A stretch of DNA of 64,000 nucleotides. Source: Mycolicibacterium chitae (lineage in GTDB: Bacteria; Actinomycetota; Actinomycetes; Mycobacteriales; Mycobacteriaceae). The stretch spans positions 992,001 through 1,056,000 of the forward strand of contig NZ_LR134355.1 of assembly GCF_900637205.1 (NCBI RefSeq), in the 5' to 3' direction. This document shows positions 40,977 to 49,591 of the stretch, piece after piece. The notes beneath the pieces were generated by a model. It saw nothing but the letters and a program-made list of their open reading frames with translations. It ran no database searches and had not been told where the DNA came from. The position numbers and the translations under genes are program-made. Within the stretch, counting starts at the first letter, position 1, and each line of letters begins with the position of its first letter.

Positions 40977-41921
40977 ATGACTGAAAACCCGCCACCTCCG
41001 CCCGGCGGATATCCGCCGCCCCCGCCCGAGGGCAACTACCCGCCGCCACCCCCGGGCGGCTACCCGCCGCCGCCGCCGTCGGCCGGTGGCTACCCGCCCC
41101 CGCCGCCACCCGGCGGCTACCCCGCGCCGCCCCAGTTCGGCAGCTACCCGCCGCCGCCCGGCTTCGGCCCGCGGCCGTTCAACGTCGGCGAGGCGGTGAC
41201 GTGGGCGTTCCACAAGTTCTCCAGGAACGCCGTGGCGCTGATCGTGGTGACGGTGATCGCGCTGGCCATCGTCAGCCTGGTGTCGATGATCTTCCAGGGG
41301 CTGTCGATGGTGGCCTCGCCGGACTCGGTCGACTACGAGTCCTACGACGCCGGTTTCAGCTTCTCGTCGACGGGCGACCTCAGCGCGACCGGCATCGTGG
41401 TGATGCTGATCGGCTACCTGGTGCTTCTCGTGGTCGGCGCGGCCGTCACCTCGGCCTATCTGGTGGGCGCCTTCGACATCGCCAACGGACGGCCGGTGAC
41501 CATCGGTTCGTTCTTCCGCCCGCAGCGCATCGGCGCCTTCGCGGTCCTGAGTCTGCTGGTCGGTATCGCGACCGGGGTCACGGTGTTCGTGTGCACCGCG
41601 CTGCTGAGCATGGTGTCGCCGTTCCTGGGCATCCTCGGGATCATCCCCGGCCTGCTGGTGTCCATCCTGCTGCTGTTCTCCACCATGGCGCTGCTGGACC
41701 GCAATCTGCGCCCGGTGGACGCCATGAAGTTCAGCTTCGATCTGGTGAAGAACAACTTCGGTGCGGTGCTGCTGGTGTGGCTGGTCACCATCCTGCTGGC
41801 GATCGTCGGGGTGCTGCTGTGCTTCGTCGGCCTGTTGGTCGCGGTGCCGGTCATCGTGCTGCTCGAGGTCTACACCTATCGCAAGCTCAGCGGCGGAGAG
41901 GTGGCCCCCGCGCTGCCCTGA
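40977..41921 (+). CDS. pra: Proline-rich antigen homologue Pra, multi-pass membrane protein
   Basis: A 314-residue protein. The N-terminal 65 residues are made of PPPPGGYPPPP-type repeats. A membrane part follows with about five to six helices (about 75-305), including FGPRPFNVGEAVTWAFHKFS at its start. The layout equals the mycobacterial proline-rich antigen (Rv1078) and related DUF-type integral membrane proteins. The Pro-rich head probably lies in the cytoplasm and binds partners. ATG 40977 has GGAAGG 8 nt upstream. It stands between cbs and metB, but no role in sulfur metabolism follows from its sequence. Confidence 0.85.
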   Translation: MTENPPPPPGGYPPPPPEGNYPPPPPGGYPPPPPSAGGYPPPPPPGGYPAPPQFGSYPPPPGFGPRPFNVGEAVTWAFHKFSRNAVALIVVTVIALAIVSLVSMIFQGLSMVASPDSVDYESYDAGFSFSSTGDLSATGIVVMLIGYLVLLVVGAAVTSAYLVGAFDIANGRPVTIGSFFRPQRIGAFAVLSLLVGIATGVTVFVCTALLSMVSPFLGILGIIPGLLVSILLLFSTMALLDRNLRPVDAMKFSFDLVKNNFGAVLLVWLVTILLAIVGVLLCFVGLLVAVPVIVLLEVYTYRKLSGGEVAPALP

Positions 41922-41930
41922 CGGCCGGCC

Positions 41931-42011
41931 GGCCCGACTAGGTCCGATGGTCGGGCTCCTCCGCGGTTCGCTCCGCAGGCTCCGCGAGCCGCTGCGTCGG
42001 CCCGACTAGGT
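41931..42011. repeat. 13-bp direct repeat GGCCCGACTAGGT flanking a GC-rich spacer before metB
   Basis: The 13-mer occurs at 41931-41943 and 41999-42011. Between them lie GTCGGGC and GCGAGCCG-type dyads. The right copy supplies the -10-like TAGGTT placed 7 nt before the metB ATG. The left copy ends in TAGGTCCG followed by an ATG without an open frame. It may be a duplicated promoter. Confidence 0.5.
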
Positions 42012-42012
42012 T
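42007..42012 (+). promoter_or_regulatory. -10 box TAGGTT of a probable leaderless metB transcript
   Basis: TAGGTT fits the TANNNT form of mycobacterial -10 boxes and ends 7 nt before the metB ATG at 42020. No ribosome site precedes that ATG. Together these predict transcription starting at or within a base of the start codon. Confidence 0.55.
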
Positions 42013-42019
42013 GGTAGCC

Positions 42020-43195
42020 ATGAGCGAGCAACGCAGTCGGGCCGACGCACACTCCTGGCAGGGGCTGGCCACCCGCGCCATTCACGCCGGATACCGGCCG
42101 GACCCGGCGACCGGGGCGGTCAACGCCCCCATCTACGCCAGTTCGACGTTCGCCCAGGACGGCGTCGGGAACCTGCGCGGCGGGTTCGAGTACGCCCGCA
42201 CCGGTAACCCCACCCGCGCGGCGCTCGAGGCGTCGCTGGCCGCGGTGGAGGGCGGCACCTTCGGCCGCGCCTTCGCCTCCGGGATGGCGGCCACCGACTG
42301 CGTGCTGCGCGCGGTGCTGCGCCCCGGCGATCACCTCGTCATCCCCGACGACGCCTACGGCGGCACGTTCCGTCTGATCGACAAGGTGTTCGCGCACTGG
42401 GGGATCACCCACACCCCGGTGTCGTTGTCCGATCCGGACGCGGTGCGTGCCGCGCTGACGCCGCAGACCAAGCTGATCTGGATCGAGACGCCCACCAACC
42501 CGCTACTGTCGATCGCCGATATCGAGGCACTGTCGGCGATCGGCGCCGAGGCCGACGCAAAGGTTCTGGTGGACAACACCTTTGCCTCACCGGCGTTGCA
42601 GCAGCCGCTGTCGCTGGGCGCGCACATCGTGTTGCACTCGACCACCAAGTACATCGGCGGGCACTCCGATGTCGTCGGCGGCGCGCTGGTGACCGACGAC
42701 GAGGAACTCGACACGGCCTTCGCGTTCCTGCAGAACGGTGCCGGCGCGGTGCCGGGGCCGTTCGACGCCTACCTCACCATGCGCGGCCTCAAGACGTTGG
42801 TGTTGCGGATGCAGCGGCACTCCGAGAATGCCGCGGCCGTGGCCGAATTCCTCGCCGAGCACGCCGCGGTCGAGAAGGTCTACTACCCGGGGTTGCCCGA
42901 TCACCCCGGCCACGAGGTCGCCGCGCGGCAGATGTCCGGATTCGGCGGGATGATCTCGGTGCGGATGCGCGGCGGCATCGAGGCCGCCCGTCAACTGTGC
43001 GCCCGCACCGAGATCTTCATCCTGGCCGAGTCGCTCGGCGGGGTGGAGTCGCTCATCGAGCATCCGGGTGCCATGACGCACGCGTCGACGGCGGGTTCGC
43101 AACTCGAGGTGCCCGAGGACCTGGTGCGGCTGTCGGTCGGCATCGAGGACGTCGGCGACCTGATCGGCGATCTGCAGCAGGCCCTGGAGGACTGA
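42020..43195 (+). CDS. metB: Cystathionine gamma-synthase
   Basis: A 391-residue fold-type-I PLP enzyme of the Cys/Met metabolism family, joining O-acyl-homoserine and cysteine to cystathionine. The PLP Lys is in HSTTKYIGGHSD (about residue 211). Family pieces WIETPTNPLLSIADI, VDNTFASPALQQPL and SLGGVESLIEHPGAMTHAS are all present. A cystathionine gamma-lyase activity is possible, because the family is close-knit. ATG 42020 lacks a ribosome site and is preceded by TAGGTT at 7 nt, suggesting a leaderless mRNA. Its stop is 6 nt from the convergent GPP34 gene. Confidence 0.93.
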   Translation: MSEQRSRADAHSWQGLATRAIHAGYRPDPATGAVNAPIYASSTFAQDGVGNLRGGFEYARTGNPTRAALEASLAAVEGGTFGRAFASGMAATDCVLRAVLRPGDHLVIPDDAYGGTFRLIDKVFAHWGITHTPVSLSDPDAVRAALTPQTKLIWIETPTNPLLSIADIEALSAIGAEADAKVLVDNTFASPALQQPLSLGAHIVLHSTTKYIGGHSDVVGGALVTDDEELDTAFAFLQNGAGAVPGPFDAYLTMRGLKTLVLRMQRHSENAAAVAEFLAEHAAVEKVYYPGLPDHPGHEVAARQMSGFGGMISVRMRGGIEAARQLCARTEIFILAESLGGVESLIEHPGAMTHASTAGSQLEVPEDLVRLSVGIEDVGDLIGDLQQALED

Positions 43196-43201
43196 CGGGC
43201 C

Positions 43202-43861
43202 TCAGTGCAGCGCCGAGCACACCATCGCGGCGGTGACGGCGAGATTCACCTCGGCGAACTCGCTGTCGGTGGCAACCCAACTGCCACTGGCGATTTCGCC
43301 GACCCGATGATGCACCCACCGTCGGGCCCGGCCGTCGAACGAGAACAGTTCCTCGATCCCGTCGACGGCGTGCAGCAGGGTGATCAGCGCCGCGGTCGGC
43401 GGGGTGGGCGTGACGTCTCGAACCAGCGCGGCGAGTGTGCGGGAGCGCACCTGCAGCGCGCGGTTGCGATCCGTCAGCACCCACACGTGATCACGACGAA
43501 ATCTCTTGGTGTACACCGGTGTTCGCCGCAGCTGTCCGGTGTGCTCCAGCTGGGTCAGCAGCCTGTCCTCGACCCGGCGCTGCAGCGCCGCGACGGCGGT
43601 CTTCGGGGTGACGGGTCGGCGGGCCAGTCGCTGCCAGGCCCAGCTTGAGGTGGGGTTGCCGTCGTCAGGACCCGCTTGCGCGATCAACCGTCCCTCCGGC
43701 ACCGGCTCGTCGGGGGCGGCCGGGCGGAGCCGAAAGTCATAGGCCAGATCGAGCAGCACCGCCGCGGCCAGTAGCCGTCGACGGCGGGACGGGTCGAGAG
43801 CCGGTTTGGCTGCCGCGTTGTCCAGCAGCAGCAAAAGCAGCTCGTCGGCGATGACGGCCAT
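43202..43861 (-). CDS. GPP34/GOLPH3 family protein
   Basis: A 219-residue protein of the Golgi phosphoprotein 3 (GPP34) family, largely helical. The N-terminal helix ADELLLLLLDNAAAKPALD and the segment LAAAVLLDLAYDFRLR are diagnostic. The loop TPVYTKRFRRDHVW is the basic, phosphoinositide- and membrane-binding site in the eukaryotic members. Actinobacteria carry many GPP34 proteins of unknown function. A peripheral membrane role is likely. ATG 43861 lacks a strong ribosome site. It sits between metB and greA, a place that, as recalled, is empty in M. tuberculosis, so it is probably a lineage-specific insertion or a loss there. Confidence 0.8.
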   Translation of the reverse strand: MAVIADELLLLLLDNAAAKPALDPSRRRRLLAAAVLLDLAYDFRLRPAAPDEPVPEGRLIAQAGPDDGNPTSSWAWQRLARRPVTPKTAVAALQRRVEDRLLTQLEHTGQLRRTPVYTKRFRRDHVWVLTDRNRALQVRSRTLAALVRDVTPTPPTAALITLLHAVDGIEELFSFDGRARRWVHHRVGEIASGSWVATDSEFAEVNLAVTAAMVCSALH

Positions 43862-43879
43862 GCGGCGAGGGTAATTCGA

Positions 43880-43897
43880 CGGGCGCGTCAGCGCCCG
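43880..43897 (-). terminator. Short hairpin after greA
   Basis: CGGGCGC (43880-43886) pairs with GCGCCCG (43891-43897) across a GTCA loop, 9 nt after the greA stop. No T-run follows, so termination would be of the mycobacterial I-shaped kind. Confidence 0.45.
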
Positions 43898-43905
43898 ACG
43901 GGCGG

Positions 43906-44400
43906 TCAGCCCCGGTACGGCTCGGCGCTGATCAGCGTGACCTTGACGGTGTTGCCGTTGGGCACGGTGTAGGTGCGGGTCTCGCCGACCTTCGCCTCGA
44001 GCAGCGCGCCGCCGAGCGGCGAACTGGGGGAGTACACCTCGAGCTCGCCGTCGTTGACGCCCTGCTCGCGGGTGCCGATCAGGAAGGTCTCGGTGTCCGA
44101 CTCGTCGCCGTCGTAGTAGACCTTGACCACCGAGCCGGGCAGCGCGACGCCGGACTGGGTGGGCGCCTCGCCGACCTTGGCGTTGCTCAGCAGGTCCTGC
44201 AGCTGCCGGATGCGGGCCTCCTGCTGGCCCTGTTCCTCGCGGGCCGCGTGATAGCCACCGTTCTCGCGGAGGTCACCCTCCTCACGGCGGTCGTTGATCT
44301 CCGCCGCGATGACGGGACGGTTGGCGATCAGCTGGTCCAGCTCGGCCTTCAACCGGTCGTAAGAGTCCTGGGTCAGCCAGGTGACGTCGGTATCAGTCAT
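43906..44400 (-). CDS. greA: Transcription elongation factor GreA
   Basis: A 164-residue Gre factor that rescues backtracked RNA polymerase by stimulating RNA cleavage. The N-terminal coiled coil (about 1-75) bears at its tip the acidic [20 protein letters not shown] with the catalytic Asp and Glu. The C-terminal FKBP-like domain includes the conserved [18 protein letters not shown]. The length matches the mycobacterial protein. ATG 44400 has GAGGAC upstream. Unusually, a 255-bp leader region with repeated ATACACGG motifs (44488-44560) separates it from the upstream DUF4307 gene. This suggests control of greA transcription or of its 5' UTR. Confidence 0.95.
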   Translation of the reverse strand: MTDTDVTWLTQDSYDRLKAELDQLIANRPVIAAEINDRREEGDLRENGGYHAAREEQGQQEARIRQLQDLLSNAKVGEAPTQSGVALPGSVVKVYYDGDESDTETFLIGTREQGVNDGELEVYSPSSPLGGALLEAKVGETRTYTVPNGNTVKVTLISAEPYRG

Positions 44401-44487
44401 GTCCTCGCGCTCCTCGAGTTGTTGGTCCGCGCTGTCCGCGTTGGCGATCTGCCTGTCGTCGTCGCTGCCGGGGCATGCGGGCTTCCG

Positions 44488-44560
44488 CGTGTATTGCCGT
44501 CTCAGAGCCGCGATCGACGCGCTAAAGAAGCAATACACGGTCCCAGCAGGAACCGTGTAT
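44488..44560. promoter_or_regulatory. Three copies of an AATACACGG motif forming two alternative stems upstream of greA
   Basis: CGTGTATTGC (44488-44497) is the exact complement of GCAATACACG (44530-44539). ATACACGGT (44533-44541) is also the exact complement of ACCGTGTAT (44552-44560). The middle copy can therefore pair with either neighbour but not both. As DNA this is a triple operator with a 9-bp dyad. As RNA in the greA leader it could switch between two hairpins. Confidence 0.5.
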
Positions 44561-44655
44561 GTGTGAAGCATACCACTGTGGCGTCGATCAGGCTTTACGG
44601 TTGCGATGCCGGCGGTTGGCCGGCGGGTCACCGAAATGCCGGTGCCGCGCGGTGC

Positions 44656-45102
44656 TCACCACGGTGCCCGAAGGTAGTCCGGAATGTCGGTTCCGCAACC
44701 GTAGGCGTCGCCTACCACGGGCGGGCGGGTGGTCTTCACCAGCGCTCTGACCTGCACTGTCTTCTCGGTCGAGGGTTCGACGAGCAGTTCGCGACGGCCG
44801 GTCTCGCTACCGTCGAGCGAGCGGCCCCGCACGATGCAGACCACCGGCTGTGACGGGTCCTCGCGGGTGACGCTGAGGGTCACCTCGACGGTCCGATCGT
44901 CGATCAGTTCGAAGCTGGCGAGTTCGCCCTTGACGTCGCTGGTGCCCAGGCGCTGGTAACCGGCCCACGCGATCAACAGGCCCAGGGCGACGACCAGCAC
45001 CGCCAGCACCGCGAGGACCGTGCGGCTCGGGCCGCGCCGCGGCTTGCCGTACCGGGATTCCGGACGGGCGGCGACGACGGTGGGCTCGGAAGGGTTCGCC
45101 AT
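44656..45102 (-). CDS. DUF4307 membrane-anchored protein (Rv1081c-like)
   Basis: A 148-residue protein with a basic cytoplasmic N-terminus (about 1-27), one membrane helix (about 28-48) and a beta-rich extracytoplasmic DUF4307 domain. Two Cys (VVCIVRG and YGCGTDIP) could form a disulfide. The family is restricted to actinobacteria and has no known function. The same single-anchor layout and neighbouring mca and greA genes occur in M. tuberculosis. The start faces the divergent mca gene across a 137-bp region. Confidence 0.8.
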   Translation of the reverse strand: MANPSEPTVVAARPESRYGKPRRGPSRTVLAVLAVLVVALGLLIAWAGYQRLGTSDVKGELASFELIDDRTVEVTLSVTREDPSQPVVCIVRGRSLDGSETGRRELLVEPSTEKTVQVRALVKTTRPPVVGDAYGCGTDIPDYLRAPW

Positions 45103-45239
45103 AGGTGTGGGGTACGTCTCTGCTGGGGGATCGGGTGTGGGTGACCGATGGCCGGAATGGGATCATGGCCACCGACACTTGAGAGTAATGCGTGCCCGAA
45201 GCGGGCCGCGAATGCAACGAGAACGAGCGAAGGCGCACG

Positions 45240-46118
45240 GTGACCGAACTGCGGCTGATGGCGGTGCACGCCCATCCGGACGATGAGTCCAGCAAGGGTG
45301 CTGCCACGACCGCGCGCTACGCCGCCGAGGGGCACCGGGTGATGGTCGTGTCGCTGACCGGCGGCGAGCGCGGCGACATCCTGAACCCGGCGATGGATCT
45401 GCCGGACGTGCACGGTCGCATTGCCGAGATCCGCCGTGATGAGATGGCCAAGGCCGCCGAGATCCTCGGGGTCGAACACACCTGGCTGGGATACGTAGAC
45501 TCGGGACTGCCGGAAGGCGATCCGCTGCCCCCGCTGCCGGAAGGGTGTTTTGCGTTGGTGCCGCTCGAGGAAGCGACCGAGCGACTGGTCAAGGTGATCA
45601 GGGAGTTCCGCCCGCACGTGATGACCACGTACGACGAGAACGGCGGCTACCCGCACCCCGACCACATCCGCTGCCACCAGGTGTCGGTCGCGGCCTACGA
45701 GGCGGCCGGCGACCACCACCGATTCCCGGACGCCGGCGAGCCCTGGGACGTGCTCAAGCTCTACTACAACCACGGTTTCCTGCGGCAGCGGATGCAGCTG
45801 CTGCAGGACGAGTTCACCAACCACGGCCGGGTCGGCCCCTTCGAGAAGTGGCTGAAGCACTGGGACCCGGACAACGACGTGTTCGCCAACCGGGTGACCA
45901 CCCGGGTCGAATGCGCGGAGTACTTCGAACAGCGTGACGACGCCCTGCGCGCGCACGCCACCCAGATCGACCCGGTGGGCGACTTCTTCACCGCCCCCAT
46001 CGAGTGGCAGCAGCGGCTGTGGCCCACCGAGGAGTTCGAATTGGCGCGTTCGCGGGTCCCGGTCACCCTGCCGGAGACCGATCTGTTCGCGGGGATCGAA
46101 CCGGAGACCAAATCATGA
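45240..46118 (+). CDS. mca: Mycothiol S-conjugate amidase
   Basis: A 292-residue zinc amidase of the LmbE/PIG-L fold. It cuts mycothiol S-conjugates into mercapturic acids for export, detoxifying electrophiles and some antibiotics. The zinc motif [11 protein letters not shown] is at about residues 9-19, with the third ligand His in [13 protein letters not shown] near 140-147. Mca and the related MshB differ mainly in details. Length and gene order (Rv1082) favour Mca. GTG 45240 is chosen so that the protein begins [16 protein letters not shown] as usual. Its stop overlaps the start of the small membrane gene (ATGA). Confidence 0.92.
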   Translation: MTELRLMAVHAHPDDESSKGAATTARYAAEGHRVMVVSLTGGERGDILNPAMDLPDVHGRIAEIRRDEMAKAAEILGVEHTWLGYVDSGLPEGDPLPPLPEGCFALVPLEEATERLVKVIREFRPHVMTTYDENGGYPHPDHIRCHQVSVAAYEAAGDHHRFPDAGEPWDVLKLYYNHGFLRQRMQLLQDEFTNHGRVGPFEKWLKHWDPDNDVFANRVTTRVECAEYFEQRDDALRAHATQIDPVGDFFTAPIEWQQRLWPTEEFELARSRVPVTLPETDLFAGIEPETKS

Positions 46119-46408
46119 CGACCGTGCTGCTGGCCGGGATGACGCTGCTGGCCCAGGAGGGACCGCGCAACACCGGTCCGGATTTCGGTAAGGCCAGTCC
46201 GTTCGGGCTGCTGATCGTGGTGCTGCTGCTGATCGGCACGTTCGGTCTGGTGTGGTCGATGAACCGGCACCTCAAGAATCTGCCGGAGTCGTTCGACCCC
46301 GAGCACCCCGAACCCGACCAGGCCGTCGACGAGGGCACCGCCGCGATCGTCCTCGACCACCCCGTCGGCGACGAACCCCGGGAGTCCGGTGGTCAACCGC
46401 CTGGCTGA
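46115..46408 (+). CDS. Small single-helix membrane protein partner of mca (Rv1083-like)
   Basis: A 97-residue protein with an N-terminal exported or hydrophobic start ([15 protein letters not shown]), one membrane helix (about 29-48, [20 protein letters not shown]), and a short acidic cytoplasmic tail rich in Pro, Glu and Asp. The start overlaps the mca stop by 4 nt and its last 20 nt overlap the next gene, so the three genes form one translationally coupled unit. The function is unknown. Conservation of the mca pairing suggests a role in exporting or anchoring thiol detoxification. Confidence 0.78.
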   Translation: MTTVLLAGMTLLAQEGPRNTGPDFGKASPFGLLIVVLLLIGTFGLVWSMNRHLKNLPESFDPEHPEPDQAVDEGTAAIVLDHPVGDEPRESGGQPPG

Positions 46409-48380
46409 CGCCACCAGTCCCTACCTCCGCCAGCACGCCGACAACCCGGTGCACTGGTGGGAGTGGACACCGGAGGCTCTGGCCGAGGCCGCGCGCCGCG
46501 ATGTGCCGATCCTGCTGTCGATCGGTTACGCCGCCTGTCACTGGTGCCACGTGATGGCCCACGAATCCTTCGAGGACGACGCGGTGGCCGCGGCGATGAA
46601 CGCCGGTTTCGTGTGCATCAAGGTCGATCGCGAGGAACGCCCCGACCTCGACGCGGTCTACATGAACGCCACCGTGGCGTTGACCGGTCAGGGCGGCTGG
46701 CCCATGACCTGCTTCCTCACCCCGGACGGGCGGCCTTTCTTCGCCGGCACCTACTACCCGAAAGAGCAGTTTCTGCAGTTGCTTTCGGCGGTCGAGGACA
46801 CCTGGCGTTCGCGGCGCGACGAGGTCGAACAGGCCTCCGACCAGATCTCCGGCGAGTTGCGCAAGATGGCGAGCGCGCTGCCGGCCGAGGGGCCGCCGGT
46901 GTCGGCGCAACTGTGCGATGCCGCGGTGGCCGCGGTGCTCGCCGACGAGGACACCGTGCGCGGTGGCTTCGGTGGCGCGCCGAAGTTCCCGCCGGCGGGG
47001 TTGCTGGAGGCCCTGCTGCGCCACTACGAGCGCACCGGTTCGGCGCAGGCACTCGCCGCGGTGCAGCGTGCCGGTGCGGCCATGGCGCGCGGCGGTATCC
47101 ACGATCAGCTGGCCGGTGGCTTTGCCCGCTACAGCGTCGACAACGCCTGGGTGGTACCGCATTTCGAGAAGATGCTGTACGACAATGCCCTGTTGTTGCG
47201 GGCCTACGCGCACTGGGCGCGTCGCACCGCCGATCCGCTGGCGCGGCGGGTGGCCGGGCAGACCGCGGACTTCCTGCTGCGCGACCTGTCGGCCGACGGC
47301 ATGTTCTTTTCCTCGCTGGACGCCGACGCCGACGGCAGCGAGGGCTCGACCTACGTGTGGACCCCCGAACAGCTGACCGCCGTCCTCGGACCCGACGACG
47401 GGCGATGGGCCGCAGAGGTTTTCGCCGTCACCCCGGCGGGCACCTTCGAAGGTGGCGCCTCGGTGCTGCAGCTGCCGGCCGACCCCGAGGACACCGGGCG
47501 ACTGCGGCGGGTCAGCGCGGCGCTGCTGGCCGCCCGCGCCGAGCGCGTGCAGCCGGGCCGCGACGCCAAGGTGGTCACCGCGTGGAACGGGCTGGCCATC
47601 ACCGCGCTCGCCGACGCCGCCGTCGCGCTGGAGCGTCCGGACCTGCTCGAGGCCGCGGCGCGCTGCGCCCGCGCGGTGCTGGACCTGCACCTGGTGGACG
47701 GGCGGCTGCGTCGCGCCGGCCTCGGCGGGCAGGTGGGGGACAGCGCGGCCATCCTGGAGGATTACGCGGCCCTGGCGACCGGCCTGCTGACGCTGTATCA
47801 GCTGACCGCGCAGCAACATTGGCTGGATTCGGCGGCGGGACTGATCGACACGGCGCTGGCGCATTTCGGCGATCCGGAGCGTCCGGGCCGCTGGTTCGAC
47901 ACCGCCGACGACGCCGAGCGACTGGTGCTGCGTCCCTCGGACCCGATCGACGGGGCCACCCCCGCCGGGGCCTCGCTGCTGGCCGAGGCGCTGCTGACCG
48001 CCGCGCATCTGGTCGACGGCGGCCGCGCCGGGCGCTATCTGCGTGCGGCCACCGAGACCCTCGCGGTGCATACCCCGGTGCTGGCGCGCGCCGCCCGCTC
48101 GGCCGGGCACTGGCTGGCGGTGGCCGAGGCCGCGGTGCGCGGTCCGCTGCAGATCGCCGTGGCCGTCGACGCGCCGGACTCCGCACTGCTGGCCGCCGCG
48201 CGCCGGCTGGCCCCGGGCGGCACCGTCGTCGTCGGCGGTGCGGTGGACTCCTCGGAACTGCTCGCGGGACGGGACCGGGTCGGCGGCGCGGACGCCGCCT
48301 ACGTGTGCCGCGGGACGGTCTGCGACCTGCCGGTGACCGACGTCCGGGAACTCGCTGCCGCGCTCGAGGCGTCCGTGTAG
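46389..48380 (+). CDS. Thioredoxin-domain DUF255/YyaL (spermatogenesis-associated 20-like) protein
   Basis: A 663-residue protein of the YyaL/SPATA20 family. An N-terminal DUF255 thioredoxin-like domain (about 1-165) has GYAACHWCHVM, a CxxC redox pair at residues 50-53. A long six-hairpin-type (alpha/alpha)6 domain (about 200-660) resembles N-acylglucosamine epimerases, with GGIHDQLAGGFARYSVDNAW and VPHFEKMLYDNALLLRAY as landmarks. The reaction is unknown. GTG 46389 overlaps the upstream small gene by 20 nt. It sits downstream of mca as in M. tuberculosis (Rv1084). The redox motif beside mca hints at thiol chemistry. Confidence 0.88.
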   Translation: MVNRLADATSPYLRQHADNPVHWWEWTPEALAEAARRDVPILLSIGYAACHWCHVMAHESFEDDAVAAAMNAGFVCIKVDREERPDLDAVYMNATVALTGQGGWPMTCFLTPDGRPFFAGTYYPKEQFLQLLSAVEDTWRSRRDEVEQASDQISGELRKMASALPAEGPPVSAQLCDAAVAAVLADEDTVRGGFGGAPKFPPAGLLEALLRHYERTGSAQALAAVQRAGAAMARGGIHDQLAGGFARYSVDNAWVVPHFEKMLYDNALLLRAYAHWARRTADPLARRVAGQTADFLLRDLSADGMFFSSLDADADGSEGSTYVWTPEQLTAVLGPDDGRWAAEVFAVTPAGTFEGGASVLQLPADPEDTGRLRRVSAALLAARAERVQPGRDAKVVTAWNGLAITALADAAVALERPDLLEAAARCARAVLDLHLVDGRLRRAGLGGQVGDSAAILEDYAALATGLLTLYQLTAQQHWLDSAAGLIDTALAHFGDPERPGRWFDTADDAERLVLRPSDPIDGATPAGASLLAEALLTAAHLVDGGRAGRYLRAATETLAVHTPVLARAARSAGHWLAVAEAAVRGPLQIAVAVDAPDSALLAAARRLAPGGTVVVGGAVDSSELLAGRDRVGGADAAYVCRGTVCDLPVTDVRELAAALEASV

Positions 48381-48391
48381 CGTAGCGGCCC

Positions 48392-48757
48392 ATGAGCTTT
48401 GAGCCGGACGAACTGAAGGCCTTCGTCACCCGCTACCTGGACACGGTGGTCAACGGCAGCGCCGAGGACGTCGCCGCGCTGTACGCCGAGGACGCGACCC
48501 TGGAGGATCCGGTGGGCGGCGGCGAGGTGCACATCGGGCGCCAGGCCATCGCCGGCTTCTACAAGAACACCGACGGCCTCGAGATCGGCACCGAGTTGTT
48601 GACCTTCCGCGCCGGCGGGCACGAGGCCGCGTTCGTGTTCGCGATCACCGTGGGCACCATGCGCATCGAGCCCATCGAGGTGATGACCTTCAACAGCGAC
48701 GGACAGATCACGGCGATGAAGGCCTACTGGGGCCCCGCCGACGTCGTCCAGCAGTAG
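48392..48757 (+). CDS. NTF2-like/ketosteroid-isomerase-type protein
   Basis: A 121-residue NTF2-fold protein of the delta-5-3-ketosteroid isomerase type. The candidate catalytic residues Tyr 15 (FVTRYLDTV) and Asp 39 (TLEDPVGGG) are in the places used by known isomerases. A third acidic or hydrogen-bonding residue near 98-100 is less clear. Steroid metabolism is plausible for a mycobacterium but the fold also serves many other roles. ATG 48392 has TAGCGT 8 nt upstream, overlapping the stop codon of the preceding gene, and no ribosome site. It may thus be leaderless. It is absent, as recalled, at this place in M. tuberculosis. Confidence 0.75.
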   Translation: MSFEPDELKAFVTRYLDTVVNGSAEDVAALYAEDATLEDPVGGGEVHIGRQAIAGFYKNTDGLEIGTELLTFRAGGHEAAFVFAITVGTMRIEPIEVMTFNSDGQITAMKAYWGPADVVQQ

Positions 48758-48764
48758 CGGTCCG

Positions 48765-49517
48765 TCAGAAGACGGCGAACCACATCGCGATGTAGTGGCA
48801 GATCGCCGCGACCGCGGTGCACGCGTGGAAGAACTCGTGATGGCCGAAGGTCTGCGGCCACGGGTCCGGCCACTTCAGCGCATAGAGCACGCCGCCAATC
48901 GAATACAGTGCGCCGCCCACGATCAGCAACACCACTGCGGCCACACCCGCGCCCTGCATGATCGGGCCGATGAACCACGCCGCGACCCAGCCCAACAGGA
49001 TGTAGAGCGGCACCCCGACCCAGCGCGGGGCCGCCGGCCACAGCATCTTCAGCGCCACCCCGGCCAGCGCACCGCCCCAGACGATCCAGAACAGCAGCCA
49101 GCCGTCGCTGTGCGGTAGCGCCAGCAGCGCGAACGGTGTGTAGCTGCCCGCGATGAAGATGAAGATCATCGAGTGGTCCAGGCGCTTCATCCACTTGCGC
49201 GCGGTCTCGGATTTCCAGTTCACCCGGTGATAGGCGCCGCTGACGGTGAACATCGCCACGCTGGTGAACGTGTAGAGCAGGGTGGCGATGCCGGCCCGCG
49301 TCGACTCGACCGACCAGGACACCGCCACCAGGGTGATGCCGGCGATGGCGGCGACGACGGCCGAGTACACATGGATCCAGCCCCGGGCGCGCGGCTTGCC
49401 GAAGAACTCGACGACGCCGTCGACGACCGCCTCGGGAAAGTCCTCGGCCAGATCGATTTGTGTGATCGCTCTGCGACGGAGACCCTCGTCGGCCTTGCCG
49501 TCGGAAGGAGCACTCAT
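48765..49517 (-). CDS. Hemolysin III family/PAQR-type membrane protein (Rv1085c-like)
   Basis: A 250-residue protein with seven membrane helices, of the hemolysin III (YqfA/PAQR) family. Conserved polar residues of the family's metal site are visible: the SAYHRVNW Tyr-His, [19 protein letters not shown] with Asp-His, and the C-terminal [14 protein letters not shown] with His residues. PAQR relatives are zinc-dependent ceramidase-like hydrolases or receptors. Whether the bacterial forms lyse cells is doubtful. ATG 49517 has GGAGAACGAC upstream. It is divergent from the isoprenyl synthase gene with a 74-bp promoter gap. Confidence 0.85.
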   Translation of the reverse strand: MSAPSDGKADEGLRRRAITQIDLAEDFPEAVVDGVVEFFGKPRARGWIHVYSAVVAAIAGITLVAVSWSVESTRAGIATLLYTFTSVAMFTVSGAYHRVNWKSETARKWMKRLDHSMIFIFIAGSYTPFALLALPHSDGWLLFWIVWGGALAGVALKMLWPAAPRWVGVPLYILLGWVAAWFIGPIMQGAGVAAVVLLIVGGALYSIGGVLYALKWPDPWPQTFGHHEFFHACTAVAAICHYIAMWFAVF

Positions 49518-49591
49518 GTCGTTCTCCGTATCCGCTCCCAGCTGTCCGGATCGTATGGGGTTCACCCCGACTCACAGTAGTCTGATTTGTC

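Noticed and set aside
46457..48385. Long open frames in other phases inside the DUF255 gene.
   Set aside because: Arg/Gly-rich translations typical of frame shadows in GC-rich DNA. The DUF255 frame carries the CHWC motif and conserved landmarks.
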